8,004 nt of DNA, from assembly GCA_021785155.1 (NCBI GenBank), contig JAJYGE010000338.1, positions 1-8,004 on the forward strand, given 5' to 3'. The translations under genes were made by a program, and so were the position numbers. Positions 1 through 6,786 of this stretch are shown here, one piece after another. Every line of letters begins with the position of its first letter. Positions within the stretch are counted from its first letter, which is position 1. The notes beneath the pieces are model-generated. The model saw only the letters and a list, made by a program, of their open reading frames with translations. It did no database searches and had not been told where the DNA came from. The DNA is from Planctomycetota bacterium (lineage in GTDB: Bacteria > Planctomycetota > Phycisphaerae > WQYP01).

Positions 1-55
1 CTCCACATCAGAATGAATTCATGACAATATTCGGCCACAAAGGTGACCCGACCAA

Positions 56-84
56 GCGACACCGGGCGGTAAAACGGCTATAAC
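56..84 (+). promoter_or_regulatory. Candidate sigma70-type promoter upstream of ychF
   Basis: A -35-like GCGACA (56-61, four of six consensus bases) lies 17 bp before a -10-like TATAAC (79-84, five of six). Transcription would start near 90-92 and give a leader of about 70 nt before the ychF start. The leader would carry a small perfect hairpin, AGGCG-CTA-CGCCT (97-109), with no T-run after it, so it is not a terminator. The match is moderate and the box could be accidental, but no better pair of boxes was found in the first 163 bases. Confidence 0.35.
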
Positions 85-163
85 TTCAGCACCGGGAGGC
101 GCTACGCCTGATGACGTAATGCCGAGAATAGTTCTGTGAATTTATATCAAAATAGGAAACCGC

Positions 164-1255
164 ATGGAAGTTGGAATTGTCGGATTACCAAACGTCGGAA
201 AATCGACGTTATTTAATGCTTTAACCAATGCCGGGGCGCTGGCGGCGAATTATCCATTTGCCACCATTGAACCGAATGTGGGTGTGGTGGCCGTGCCGGA
301 TCGCCGGCTGGAGCAAATACGACAATTAATTGAAACGGAAAAGACAGTCCCGGCATTGTTGAAGGTCGTGGACATCGCCGGCCTGGTGAAGGGAGCCAGC
401 ACTGGCGAGGGGTTAGGCAATAAATTTCTATCGCACATTCGGGAAGTGGACGCCATACTGCATGTTGTGCGCTGTTTTGCAGATGGTGATGTCATGCATG
501 TGGACGGGAAGGTGGATCCCCTGCGCGATATTGAAACCGTGGAAACGGAATTGATGCTGGCGGATTTGGAGAGTCTGGAAAAAACTGTTGATAAGCAACG
601 GCGCAACGCGCGGGCCGGCGATAAAGACGCCATTGCGTCAGTCGACGTAATAGAAAAACTTGTGGAGGCGCTTAAACTCGGCAAGCCTTTGCGTTCATTA
701 GCCCCTTGGAAGCCTGATGATTGGAAAATTGTGCGTCAATTGGGGCCAATAACGGCTAAACGGGTACTTTATATTGCCAACGTGGATGAATCAGATCCGC
801 ACGGGCAGGGACCACTGGTAAACGTTGTGCGTGACCGGGCGGCCGCAGAGGGCGGTGTGGTCGTGCCGGTGTGTGCCAAGCTGGAATCAGAACTGGCGGA
901 ATTAACGCCGGAAGATCGCACGGCAATGCTGGCCGATATGGGTATGACGGAACCGGCGCTGGAAACGGTGGCTCACGAGGCCTATAAACTTTTAGGTCTG
1001 CAGAGCTATTTTACCGCCGGACCCAAAGAAATAAGAGCCTGGACCATTCCCATTGGTGCCACTGCGCCCCAGGCGGCGGGTGTGATTCATTCTGATTTTG
1101 AAAAGGGCTTTATCCGCGCGGAAGTTTACAATGTCACCGATCTGCTGGCCCATAAAACCGAGGCGGCCATCCGCGCTGCCGGCAAGTTGCGCTCAGAAGG
1201 AAAAACGTATGTATTTCAGGATGGTGATATTGTTCACTTTCTGTTTAATGCATAA
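164..1255 (+). CDS. ychF: YchF/OLA1-type redox-related P-loop nucleotidase
   Basis: This is a complete YchF, the universally conserved Obg-related NTPase that binds ribosomes and in many species hydrolyses ATP in preference to GTP; in E. coli it is linked to translation initiation and stress responses. At 363 aa it has the same length as the E. coli protein. The G1 P-loop GLPNVGKST is at residues 7-15, the switch I segment [12 protein letters not shown] at 29-40, and the G3 motif DIAGL at 70-74 followed by VKGAS. The G4 position reads NVDE (206-209) instead of NKxD, which is the family hallmark behind its relaxed base specificity. A helical insert lies around 128-200, and a TGS domain fills about 279-362 with the typical [18 protein letters not shown] and [10 protein letters not shown] stretches. 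An AGGAA site (154-158) sits 5 nt before the ATG. The common neighbour pth is absent here. The product is almost certainly cytosolic and functional. Confidence 0.97.
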   Translation: MEVGIVGLPNVGKSTLFNALTNAGALAANYPFATIEPNVGVVAVPDRRLEQIRQLIETEKTVPALLKVVDIAGLVKGASTGEGLGNKFLSHIREVDAILHVVRCFADGDVMHVDGKVDPLRDIETVETELMLADLESLEKTVDKQRRNARAGDKDAIASVDVIEKLVEALKLGKPLRSLAPWKPDDWKIVRQLGPITAKRVLYIANVDESDPHGQGPLVNVVRDRAAAEGGVVVPVCAKLESELAELTPEDRTAMLADMGMTEPALETVAHEAYKLLGLQSYFTAGPKEIRAWTIPIGATAPQAAGVIHSDFEKGFIRAEVYNVTDLLAHKTEAAIRAAGKLRSEGKTYVFQDGDIVHFLFNA

Positions 1256-1381
1256 TCTGTCATGGCTGCGTCGCAGGAGCATTGATCTCGCCGGATTTTC
1301 CATTTTTCGACAATGTCCGGGCACCTGATGTGATGCGCTTGAAAACGCGAATACCCGACACTCTTAACGCGAGGAGATCTG
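1256..1381. other. Intergenic gap between ychF and the rhamnosidase gene
   Basis: This 126-bp gap has no convincing promoter and no rho-independent terminator. The TTGAAA at 1339-1344 has only a poor partner -10, and a transcript from it would begin next to the SD. TTGATC at 1282-1287 has no -10 at a usable distance. An imperfect inverted repeat, TGTCCGGG (1314-1321) against CCCGACA (1354-1360), encloses 32 nt and has one bulged base. The only firm signal is AGGAG (1372-1376), 5 nt before the ATG of the next gene. The rhamnosidase gene may be read through from ychF or use a promoter that does not look like sigma70. Confidence 0.5.
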
Positions 1382-4282
1382 ATGGACAGCGGAAGCTCTT
1401 TCCATTTCAATCGTTCGGCCACAATGGCCCAATGGGTAAGACGTAAAAAAGATTTTGTTCTTATCTGTGGGGTCCTGCTCTTATCGACGGGCGCATCAGC
1501 ATACATGGCCAATATGGCATCGGCTTCCCCGGCGGTAAACAACACTGCATGTGGCCGTCTGGCGGCCCCCTTGCGGCTTCGCGTAAATAACGTACCTCAT
1601 CCATTGGGGATTGATTCTGCAAAACCTGAATTCAGTTGGATTCTTCATTCCACCACGAGCGATGAAAAGCAAAGTTCATACCAGATTACACTGGCAGATT
1701 CGCACGCTCATCTGATCCATCAAACGCAATTGCTTTGGAATTCAGGCCAGGTTGTATCATCATTACAAAATGGAGTTCGGTATGCCGGGGAGGTCCTGAA
1801 GCCCATGTCGCGCTACTGGTGGCGGGTTAGGGTGTGGGGACGGGATGGACAGCCCAGTGGCTGGAGTAATTCCGCTGAGTTTGAAACCGGAATTCTCAAT
1901 GCCCCCAACAATTGGAAGGGAAATTGGGTTGGCGGACGATTTAATCTCATCAGAGGCCAGTTCACGTTGCCGCGCGGCAAGCATATTTTACATGCCCGGG
2001 CGTATGTGGCGGGACGGCAGTTTCACAACGCTTTTTTTGATTTTTATGTTAACGGCGTGCGACCCACCAGGGATGTGCTTTTATTCGATGGTGATTTTCC
2101 CGGCCAGACCAATTACTACACATTTAATATCACCAAAATTTTGCGGGCGGGAAAAGCCAATGCCTTCGGGGCCATGTATGGCGCGCCGGGAGCGGGGCGC
2201 AACAATATTCTGCTCTGTGATATAAAAGTCTGGTTTACCGATGGCAGCACACTGCATATCGGCGCGACCAATGCCCAATGCCGCGGACTTAACGGCGGTC
2301 CGGTAATTGCCGCAACTGAATATGGCGGCGAGGACTACGATGCGCAAAAGCAAATACCGGCCTGGGATAAGCCGAGGTTCAATGCGTCGGCATGGGCCCC
2401 GGTTACTGTATACGCCCAGCGCCCTAAGGCGGCGCTGGCTGTGCTGAATAACTGTAAAATACAGAAAAGGTTTTATGCCACATCCATGACAGAGCCGGCC
2501 CCGGGAGTGTACATATACAATGTTGGCAATAATATTTCCGGATGGGCCAGGCTGAAAGTAAAAGGGCCGGCCGGCACGCGAATTCGCTTACGTTTTGCGG
2601 AGCACATTTATAAAAATGGATTACTGGATCGGCGATCACTGACGCTGGGCGGGCTGGGAGCCAGCCAGACCGATACCTACACCCTTAAAGGTGGCGCTGA
2701 AGAACAGTGGCAGCCTTATTTAACGTATCATGGTTTTCATTATGTGGAACTTACCGGGTTTCCGGGCAGGCCCACACTGCACACGCTGAAAATGATCTGG
2801 GAATTTGCCGATGTCACAAGGCATCGCGCGCACTTTGCATGTTCCAACTCTCTTTTAAACCGTATTAATCGCGCGTTTTTTACCTGTGAAGCCGATAACA
2901 TGCAATTTACTCAAACCGCCTGTGATCAGCGCGGCGAGCGTGAGCCGTGGGGGGCTGACGCATTTTGTGTGGCATCCGCGTCCATGATCTATTTTGATGC
3001 GGCTAATTTCTGGCGGGAAAAATGGATCAATATTTCCAATAAGTTTGTGGGGCCGGAGGGCCAGGCTGGTGCCTTGCTGTTAAGTGAGGATAACTCCATA
3101 ACATGGGATTCGCATTGCCTGTTTATCCCGTGGGATTACTGGCAGGCATACGGGGATCGCAGCTATCTGCCCGCCTGCTATCGACGCGCCAAACTCTATG
3201 CCAATTGTTGCATTAACCTGTGGAGCAAACTTGGCGGTACGGTGGTGTTTAATACCAGAATTCAGAGATTCACCCACTACACCAATGAGCATGACTATCT
3301 GATGCATGCCAACGCTCCGTGGGTGGATCAATTCGGCAAACCGCTCACGGATATGCTGAATCTCTGGAATGATTGGGAAAGTCCTCTCGGCTATGGGCAT
3401 CCCAACCGCAGCTTTATCGCCAGTGCCTATTACTATCGCATCTGCATGTTGACCAGCCGCATGGCGATCGCTCTGGGACACCAAAAAGCGGCGGCTTATT
3501 ACGCTGGCATTGGTCATAAAATCAAAGCCGCCATCAATGCCCGGTATTTGCATCGCGGCCAATATTATTGCGGTGACGAACAGGCGGCCAATGCGATTGC
3601 CCTGGTTTTCGGCATTGTTCGCCCAGTGGAACGTGGTGCGGTACTTGAAAGTCTTATTGCCAATATAAAAAAGCGTAATCAGCATCTTAGTACCGGTTGT
3701 CTTGGCACGTTGGAACTCATGTCCGCACTGGAAAATACGCAAGGTCAAACCGCCGCATTTGCCCTGGCCACCCAACGCACCTATCCCAGTTGGGGTTACA
3801 TGCTGCTAAGCCGACATGCCACCGGCACATTTTGGGAGCAATGGAAATACGTGCCGGATGAATCCTTCAACCACATGTTCCTCGCCGGCTCAGTGGCGGC
3901 GTGGCTCTATCAGGCGGTTGGCGGTATTAAAATGCTGCAACCCGGTTATGCCACAATACAATACCAGCCGGGAGTCTTTGGTAATTTAACCTGGGCGCGG
4001 GCCTCCGTGTCCACCATACGTGGGCGGGCCAGCATTAAGTGGCAGCGTACTGACAATGGCCTGCAACTGCGGATTGGCGTGCCGGTTAACGCGCGGGGTG
4101 TGGTAAAAATTCCTCTCTTGGGACATTCCGGAACATCGGTGACGGTTTACCATGGCCACACCCGTATTTTTCAACAAGGCCGATTTTTCCCTGAAACGGG
4201 AATTCGCTCCGCGGCCATCGTCGGCCGATATGCGGTTTTGCATGTTGGATCGGGCCGATATGTTTTTGTCGTGGCGTACTGA
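1382..4282 (+). CDS. Exported alpha-L-rhamnosidase, glycoside hydrolase family GH78
   Basis: This 966-aa protein matches the GH78 layout. GH78 enzymes release terminal alpha-L-rhamnose from plant or algal polysaccharides and glycosides with inversion. A signal peptide is visible: basic RRKK (20-23), a hydrophobic core at about 25-36, and possible cleavage after ASA (38-40) or ASA (46-48), so it should work outside the cytoplasm. A fibronectin-like domain follows (about 62-170, with YWWRVRVWG and GWSNSAEFETG), then a beta-sandwich domain with a jelly-roll look (about 195-345), a second beta-sandwich (about 355-475), an (alpha/alpha)6 barrel (about 480-840) and a C-terminal beta domain (about 845-935). 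The general-acid loop reads CDQRGEREPWGADAF from 514, with Glu519 and Asp526 in place. The likely base is Glu819 in TGTFWEQW, followed by the FNHM (829-832) and GSVAAWLYQ signatures. The ATG at 1382 is chosen because AGGAG (1372-1376) lies just before it; Met15 has no such site. No rhamnose-uptake, regulator or SusCD genes lie nearby. The exact glycan is not predictable. Confidence 0.9.
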   Translation: MDSGSSFHFNRSATMAQWVRRKKDFVLICGVLLLSTGASAYMANMASASPAVNNTACGRLAAPLRLRVNNVPHPLGIDSAKPEFSWILHSTTSDEKQSSYQITLADSHAHLIHQTQLLWNSGQVVSSLQNGVRYAGEVLKPMSRYWWRVRVWGRDGQPSGWSNSAEFETGILNAPNNWKGNWVGGRFNLIRGQFTLPRGKHILHARAYVAGRQFHNAFFDFYVNGVRPTRDVLLFDGDFPGQTNYYTFNITKILRAGKANAFGAMYGAPGAGRNNILLCDIKVWFTDGSTLHIGATNAQCRGLNGGPVIAATEYGGEDYDAQKQIPAWDKPRFNASAWAPVTVYAQRPKAALAVLNNCKIQKRFYATSMTEPAPGVYIYNVGNNISGWARLKVKGPAGTRIRLRFAEHIYKNGLLDRRSLTLGGLGASQTDTYTLKGGAEEQWQPYLTYHGFHYVELTGFPGRPTLHTLKMIWEFADVTRHRAHFACSNSLLNRINRAFFTCEADNMQFTQTACDQRGEREPWGADAFCVASASMIYFDAANFWREKWINISNKFVGPEGQAGALLLSEDNSITWDSHCLFIPWDYWQAYGDRSYLPACYRRAKLYANCCINLWSKLGGTVVFNTRIQRFTHYTNEHDYLMHANAPWVDQFGKPLTDMLNLWNDWESPLGYGHPNRSFIASAYYYRICMLTSRMAIALGHQKAAAYYAGIGHKIKAAINARYLHRGQYYCGDEQAANAIALVFGIVRPVERGAVLESLIANIKKRNQHLSTGCLGTLELMSALENTQGQTAAFALATQRTYPSWGYMLLSRHATGTFWEQWKYVPDESFNHMFLAGSVAAWLYQAVGGIKMLQPGYATIQYQPGVFGNLTWARASVSTIRGRASIKWQRTDNGLQLRIGVPVNARGVVKIPLLGHSGTSVTVYHGHTRIFQQGRFFPETGIRSAAIVGRYAVLHVGSGRYVFVVAY

Positions 4283-4292
4283 GCGGCACCGG

Positions 4293-4358
4293 GTCATTAT
4301 CTTGCGGTAATGGGGTTGACCGTATTGGGACAAGCCTTATGATGATCTTGATAATGAC
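4293..4358. repeat. Perfect 9-bp inverted repeat flanking the helicase promoter
   Basis: GTCATTATC at 4293-4301 is the exact reverse complement of GATAATGAC at 4350-4358. The arms are 48 bp apart, 57 bp start to start, and they enclose the candidate helicase promoter, the right arm covering the predicted transcription start. The left arm can also fold locally, CATTA (4295-4299) with TAATG (4308-4312) around an 8-nt loop. The arrangement could be a paired operator or an RNA structure at the 3' end of the rhamnosidase message. Both readings are inference, and no regulator is known. Confidence 0.45.
4316..4343 (+). promoter_or_regulatory. Sigma70-type promoter for the RNA helicase
   Basis: TTGACC (4316-4321, five of six consensus bases) and TATGAT (4338-4343, five of six) are separated by 16 bp. 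This is the best promoter-like pair seen in the intergenic gaps of the window. Transcription would start near 4350, leaving about 30 nt before the ATG at 4382 but only about 11 nt before the alternative ATG at 4361. This supports the downstream start. It also suggests that the helicase has its own promoter and does not depend on read-through from the rhamnosidase gene. Confidence 0.6.
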
Positions 4359-4381
4359 AGATGAGAACGTACAAGGATCGC

Positions 4382-5728
4382 ATGTCGCAAATTGAACCGC
4401 CTAACGCTTTTGCCGCCCTCGGACTGGAACCCGCTATCGTCATGGCACTGGACGAATTGCGCTTTGTTGAGCCATCGGAGATTCAGCGCCTCATGATACC
4501 CCCTGCACTCAAGGGGGCGGATGTCATCGGGCAGGCCCGCACCGGCACGGGAAAAACCGCCGCGTTCGGACTCCCGATTCTGCAGCGCATAGAGCCTGCG
4601 CAGCCTTTGCAAGCCCTGATTGTCACGCCCACGCGTGAGCTGGCCATTCAAGTGGAAGCGGAGATGGTGCGCTTTGGTCGCCATAAAAACACCCGCATGA
4701 TTGTGGTTTATGGCGGGCAGAAAATACAGCATCAGACCAAACTTCTGGAACGCAACCCGCACGTCGTCGTGGGGACGCCGGGGCGTATTCTGGATTTGAA
4801 TCAGCGCGGCGCGTTACCGCTGGCCAATATGAAATTTGTCGTGTTTGATGAAGTGGACCGGATGTTTGACATTGGCTTCCGCGATGATGTGCGGAAGATA
4901 CTGGCTTTATGCAAGGCACCGCGACAGACCATTTTTGTCTCGGCGACCATCAATGATGATATTGAACGCATGGTGCACCAGCACATGACTAATCCGCAGC
5001 GGATTTTTACGGCCAAGGCTGATGAAACGCTTACCAATCCGGAAGCGGTGCAATATGTTGTAGGCGTGCAGCCATGGGATAAGCTGCGGGCCTTGCGTTT
5101 TCTCATTCAACATGAGCAGCCGAAATTGGCTATTATATTCTGCCGCACGAAGCGGAGTGTGGATAAAGTGGCGCATGGATTGTCCGAGCGCGGCGTAAAC
5201 GCATCGCCTATTCATGGCGATCTCTTGCAAAATCAGCGTGAGCGTGTGATGCGCGGATTCCGCACCGGAAAAATTAATGTGCTGGTGGCCACCGATCTGG
5301 CCAGCCGCGGTATTGATGTTCATGAAATCAGCCATGTCATTAACTATGATGTTCCGGAAGATCCCGAGGCGTATGTGCATCGCGTGGGCCGGACGGCTCG
5401 CATGGGTGCCACCGGCAAAGCGTTTACATTCGTCTCCATCGGGCAGGCGCAGTTGCAAACTGAAATTGAAAAGATGATTAATCATCTGCTGGAAGAATAC
5501 AGAATACCTGGATTTACGCCATCGATGGAACCCAGTAAGCGACCGGGAGCCATGGCCCATGGTCAGACGCATCAGTCCGATCAGGGCGGTGCGGCGGGCG
5601 AATCCCTGATTACACGGCCGGACACGGCGGCCCCCGACGGCTACGCTCCAACATCCTTCACCGCCGCGGAACCCACCGTCACCCGCCGCCCCATTTCCGG
5701 TCGCTTCCCCACCCGCCGCCGACGGTAA
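4382..5728 (+). CDS. DEAD-box-family ATP-dependent RNA helicase with DEVD motif II
   Basis: This 448-aa superfamily 2 RNA helicase uses ATP to unwind or remodel RNA, probably in ribosome assembly or mRNA turnover like the RhlE/SrmB/CsdA group. All core motifs are visible (numbering from the chosen start): Q-motif FVEPSEIQ with Gln35, motif I ARTGTGKT (52-59), Ia PTRELA (83-88), Ib TPGR (132-135), motif II DEVD (156-159), III SAT (187-189), IV IIFCRTK (about 252-258), V ATDLASRGID (303-312) and VI HRVGRTAR (333-340). Motif II is DEVD rather than DEAD; the two acidic residues and the last Asp are kept, so ATPase activity is expected. After about residue 378 comes a disordered tail that ends in RRPISGRFPTRRRR, a basic end likely to bind RNA. 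AAGGA (4373-4377) lies 4 nt before this ATG. The in-frame ATG at 4361 has no SD and would add seven residues. The subfamily cannot be fixed by eye. Confidence 0.93.
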   Translation: MSQIEPPNAFAALGLEPAIVMALDELRFVEPSEIQRLMIPPALKGADVIGQARTGTGKTAAFGLPILQRIEPAQPLQALIVTPTRELAIQVEAEMVRFGRHKNTRMIVVYGGQKIQHQTKLLERNPHVVVGTPGRILDLNQRGALPLANMKFVVFDEVDRMFDIGFRDDVRKILALCKAPRQTIFVSATINDDIERMVHQHMTNPQRIFTAKADETLTNPEAVQYVVGVQPWDKLRALRFLIQHEQPKLAIIFCRTKRSVDKVAHGLSERGVNASPIHGDLLQNQRERVMRGFRTGKINVLVATDLASRGIDVHEISHVINYDVPEDPEAYVHRVGRTARMGATGKAFTFVSIGQAQLQTEIEKMINHLLEEYRIPGFTPSMEPSKRPGAMAHGQTHQSDQGGAAGESLITRPDTAAPDGYAPTSFTAAEPTVTRRPISGRFPTRRRR

Positions 5729-5961
5729 GAGCCTGCCGGAATGAACGTCGTGAATTGAATGTCCCGGGAGTGGCATTAAACGGAATGTAACGCAAGGAAC
5801 TGCGGCCGTTTCAAAAAAAGATAGAATATTCCACCGCAGGCGCGATTTTAACGAGCCATTACCTGCATGATGGAACGCGCTGGCCGAGAGGCGATTGGGC
5901 GCGTATGATGGAGACGTATGAGTTTGACGCCGAATTTGAACTTTATTTGGAAATAAACACG
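5729..5961. other. Gap between helicase and clpP with A-tract and possible leader ORF
   Basis: This 233-bp stretch has no clear terminator. It holds an 8-bp palindrome TCCCGGGA (5762-5769). It also has a run of seven A (5813-5819) followed by a -10-like TAGAAT (5822-5827) that has no recognisable -35. A 6-bp inverted repeat, CTGCGG (5800-5805) and CCGCAG (5834-5839), brackets that box. An ATG at 5918 with GGAG 4 nt upstream opens a 12-codon frame ending at TAA 5954-5956, five bases before the clpP ATG chosen here. The clpP reading frame itself is open from 5905, so part of this stretch could instead be coding. Confidence 0.4.
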
Positions 5962-6684
5962 ATGACACTTTTTGATTCACAGGGTCGCCCGATTTCCCCG
6001 GTTTCCAGTGCCACGCAGGCGACACATGCTCCGGAAATGCTCGCCACATCCGACCAACTGCCGATGCGGCCACGAATTGCGGACTATCAACGGTGGCGGC
6101 AGATGACCGTAGATGAAATGCTCCTGGAAAATCGCGTGGTGTTTCTGGTGGGAGAAATTGACCATGCGTCGGCAACGGGCGTGATTATGCGGCTGTTGTA
6201 TCTGCAATCCGTCCGCAAAGATCAGGATATTAACCTGTATATTAATTCCCCCGGCGGCGCGGTGGATGATACGCTGGCCATTTACGACACCATGAAATTT
6301 CTGAGCTGCGATGTCGCGACGTTCTGCGTGGGCAAGGCCATGAGCGGTGGTGCGGTCGTCCTGGCTGCGGGAACCAAAGGAAAGCGCTATTCCCTGCCGC
6401 ACGCCAAAGTGATGATCCATCAGCCATTCGGCGGTATTTATGGGCAGACCGCGGATATTGCCATTCAGGCGGAAGAAATTCTTAAAACCAAGGAAACGCT
6501 GACGGATCTGTTGGCCAAACTCACCGGCCAGCCGCGTGAAAAGGTGGCGGAAGACCAGGAACGCGATAAATATTTTGACGCCCGCGAAGCCAAGGCCTAT
6601 GGATTGGTTGACGAAGTGCTGGAAGAAACAGACAAGGCCGCCAAAGAAGCCATTGCTAAAAGCCAGATGACACGGCCTTCATAA
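5962..6684 (+). CDS. clpP: ATP-dependent Clp protease proteolytic subunit (ClpP-type serine peptidase)
   Basis: This is a ClpP subunit, which forms barrel-shaped tetradecamers and degrades proteins fed by ClpX, ClpA or ClpC in the cytosol. In the 240-aa product, the triad is Ser128 in GKAMSGGAV, His153 in MIHQPFGG and Asp202 in ERDKYF, each aligning with E. coli Ser111, His136 and Asp185 (precursor numbering). Other family marks are LYINSPGG (92-99), IYDTMKF (107-113), AAGTKGKR (135-142), GQTADIAIQAEEIL and YGLVDEVL. Residues around the nucleophile read AMSGG instead of the usual AASMG. The usual ERxxDIYSRLL stretch before the first strand is replaced by RWRQMTVDEMLLENRVVFL. About 40 extra residues precede this stretch, so the N-terminus is longer than in E. 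coli (207 aa). The ATG at 5962 is preferred because GGAAA (5949-5953) lies 8 nt upstream. An upstream in-frame ATG at 5905 would give 259 aa but has only GAGAGG 13 nt away. No clpX or tig is in the window. Confidence 0.93.
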   Translation: MTLFDSQGRPISPVSSATQATHAPEMLATSDQLPMRPRIADYQRWRQMTVDEMLLENRVVFLVGEIDHASATGVIMRLLYLQSVRKDQDINLYINSPGGAVDDTLAIYDTMKFLSCDVATFCVGKAMSGGAVVLAAGTKGKRYSLPHAKVMIHQPFGGIYGQTADIAIQAEEILKTKETLTDLLAKLTGQPREKVAEDQERDKYFDAREAKAYGLVDEVLEETDKAAKEAIAKSQMTRPS

Positions 6685-6691
6685 GCACCCG

Positions 6692-6704
6692 CAACGCCGC
6701 GTTG
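6692..6704. repeat. 13-bp palindrome just after clpP
   Basis: CAACGC-C-GCGTTG is a perfect palindrome around one central base, starting 7 bp after the clpP stop codon. As RNA it could form a 5-bp stem with a 3-nt loop. There is no T-run after it, so it is not a standard intrinsic terminator. It might be a protein-binding site or chance. Confidence 0.3.
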
Positions 6705-6776
6705 ACCACACCGTGGGAAAAGTCCCCGAAGGAATAAAGATCATCGCAGCAGTAGATCACATCTTTTCATCCGGTA

Positions 6777-6782
6777 AGGAGA
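6777..6782 (+). promoter_or_regulatory. Strong Shine-Dalgarno site fixing a GTG start
   Basis: AGGAGA lies 5 nt before the GTG at 6787 and is what supports this non-ATG start. The next ATG in frame is far inside the conserved N-terminal Rossmann fold, so it would remove the first beta strand (KIALYATPL). Confidence 0.75.
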
Positions 6783-6786
6783 GATC

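Noticed and set aside
3..83. Open + strand frame ending at TAA 81-83, possibly the 3' end of an upstream gene
   Set aside because: Only 26 codons, with no recognisable family sequence, and it overlaps the best ychF promoter candidate. It is too short to support.
250..684. 144-aa Ser-rich open frame on the - strand
   Set aside because: It is antisense to the ychF GTPase domain. The low-complexity composition is typical of a shadow reading.
3080..3775. 231-aa open frame on the - strand
   Set aside because: It is antisense to the conserved GH78 barrel, has no family resemblance, and is explained by codon bias of the + strand gene.
4361..4381. In-frame ATG at 4361 as the helicase start
   Set aside because: It has no SD and lies only about 11 nt from the predicted transcription start, while ATG 4382 has AAGGA just upstream and fits the usual N-terminus.
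4907..6175. 422-aa open frame on the - strand
   Set aside because: It lies opposite the helicase, the gap and clpP, has no recognisable domain and no credible start signal. The two + strand proteins it opposes are unmistakable, so it is a shadow frame.
6702..6730. TTGACC at 6702-6707 as a promoter for the glycosyltransferase
   Set aside because: No -10-like hexamer lies at 15-19 bp. The A/T-rich TAAAGA further on is 27 bp away.
6736..6766. AAAGAT / ATCTTT inverted repeat as a terminator after clpP
   Set aside because: The stem is six A/T-rich pairs with a 19-nt loop and only a short T-run, too weak for an intrinsic terminator.
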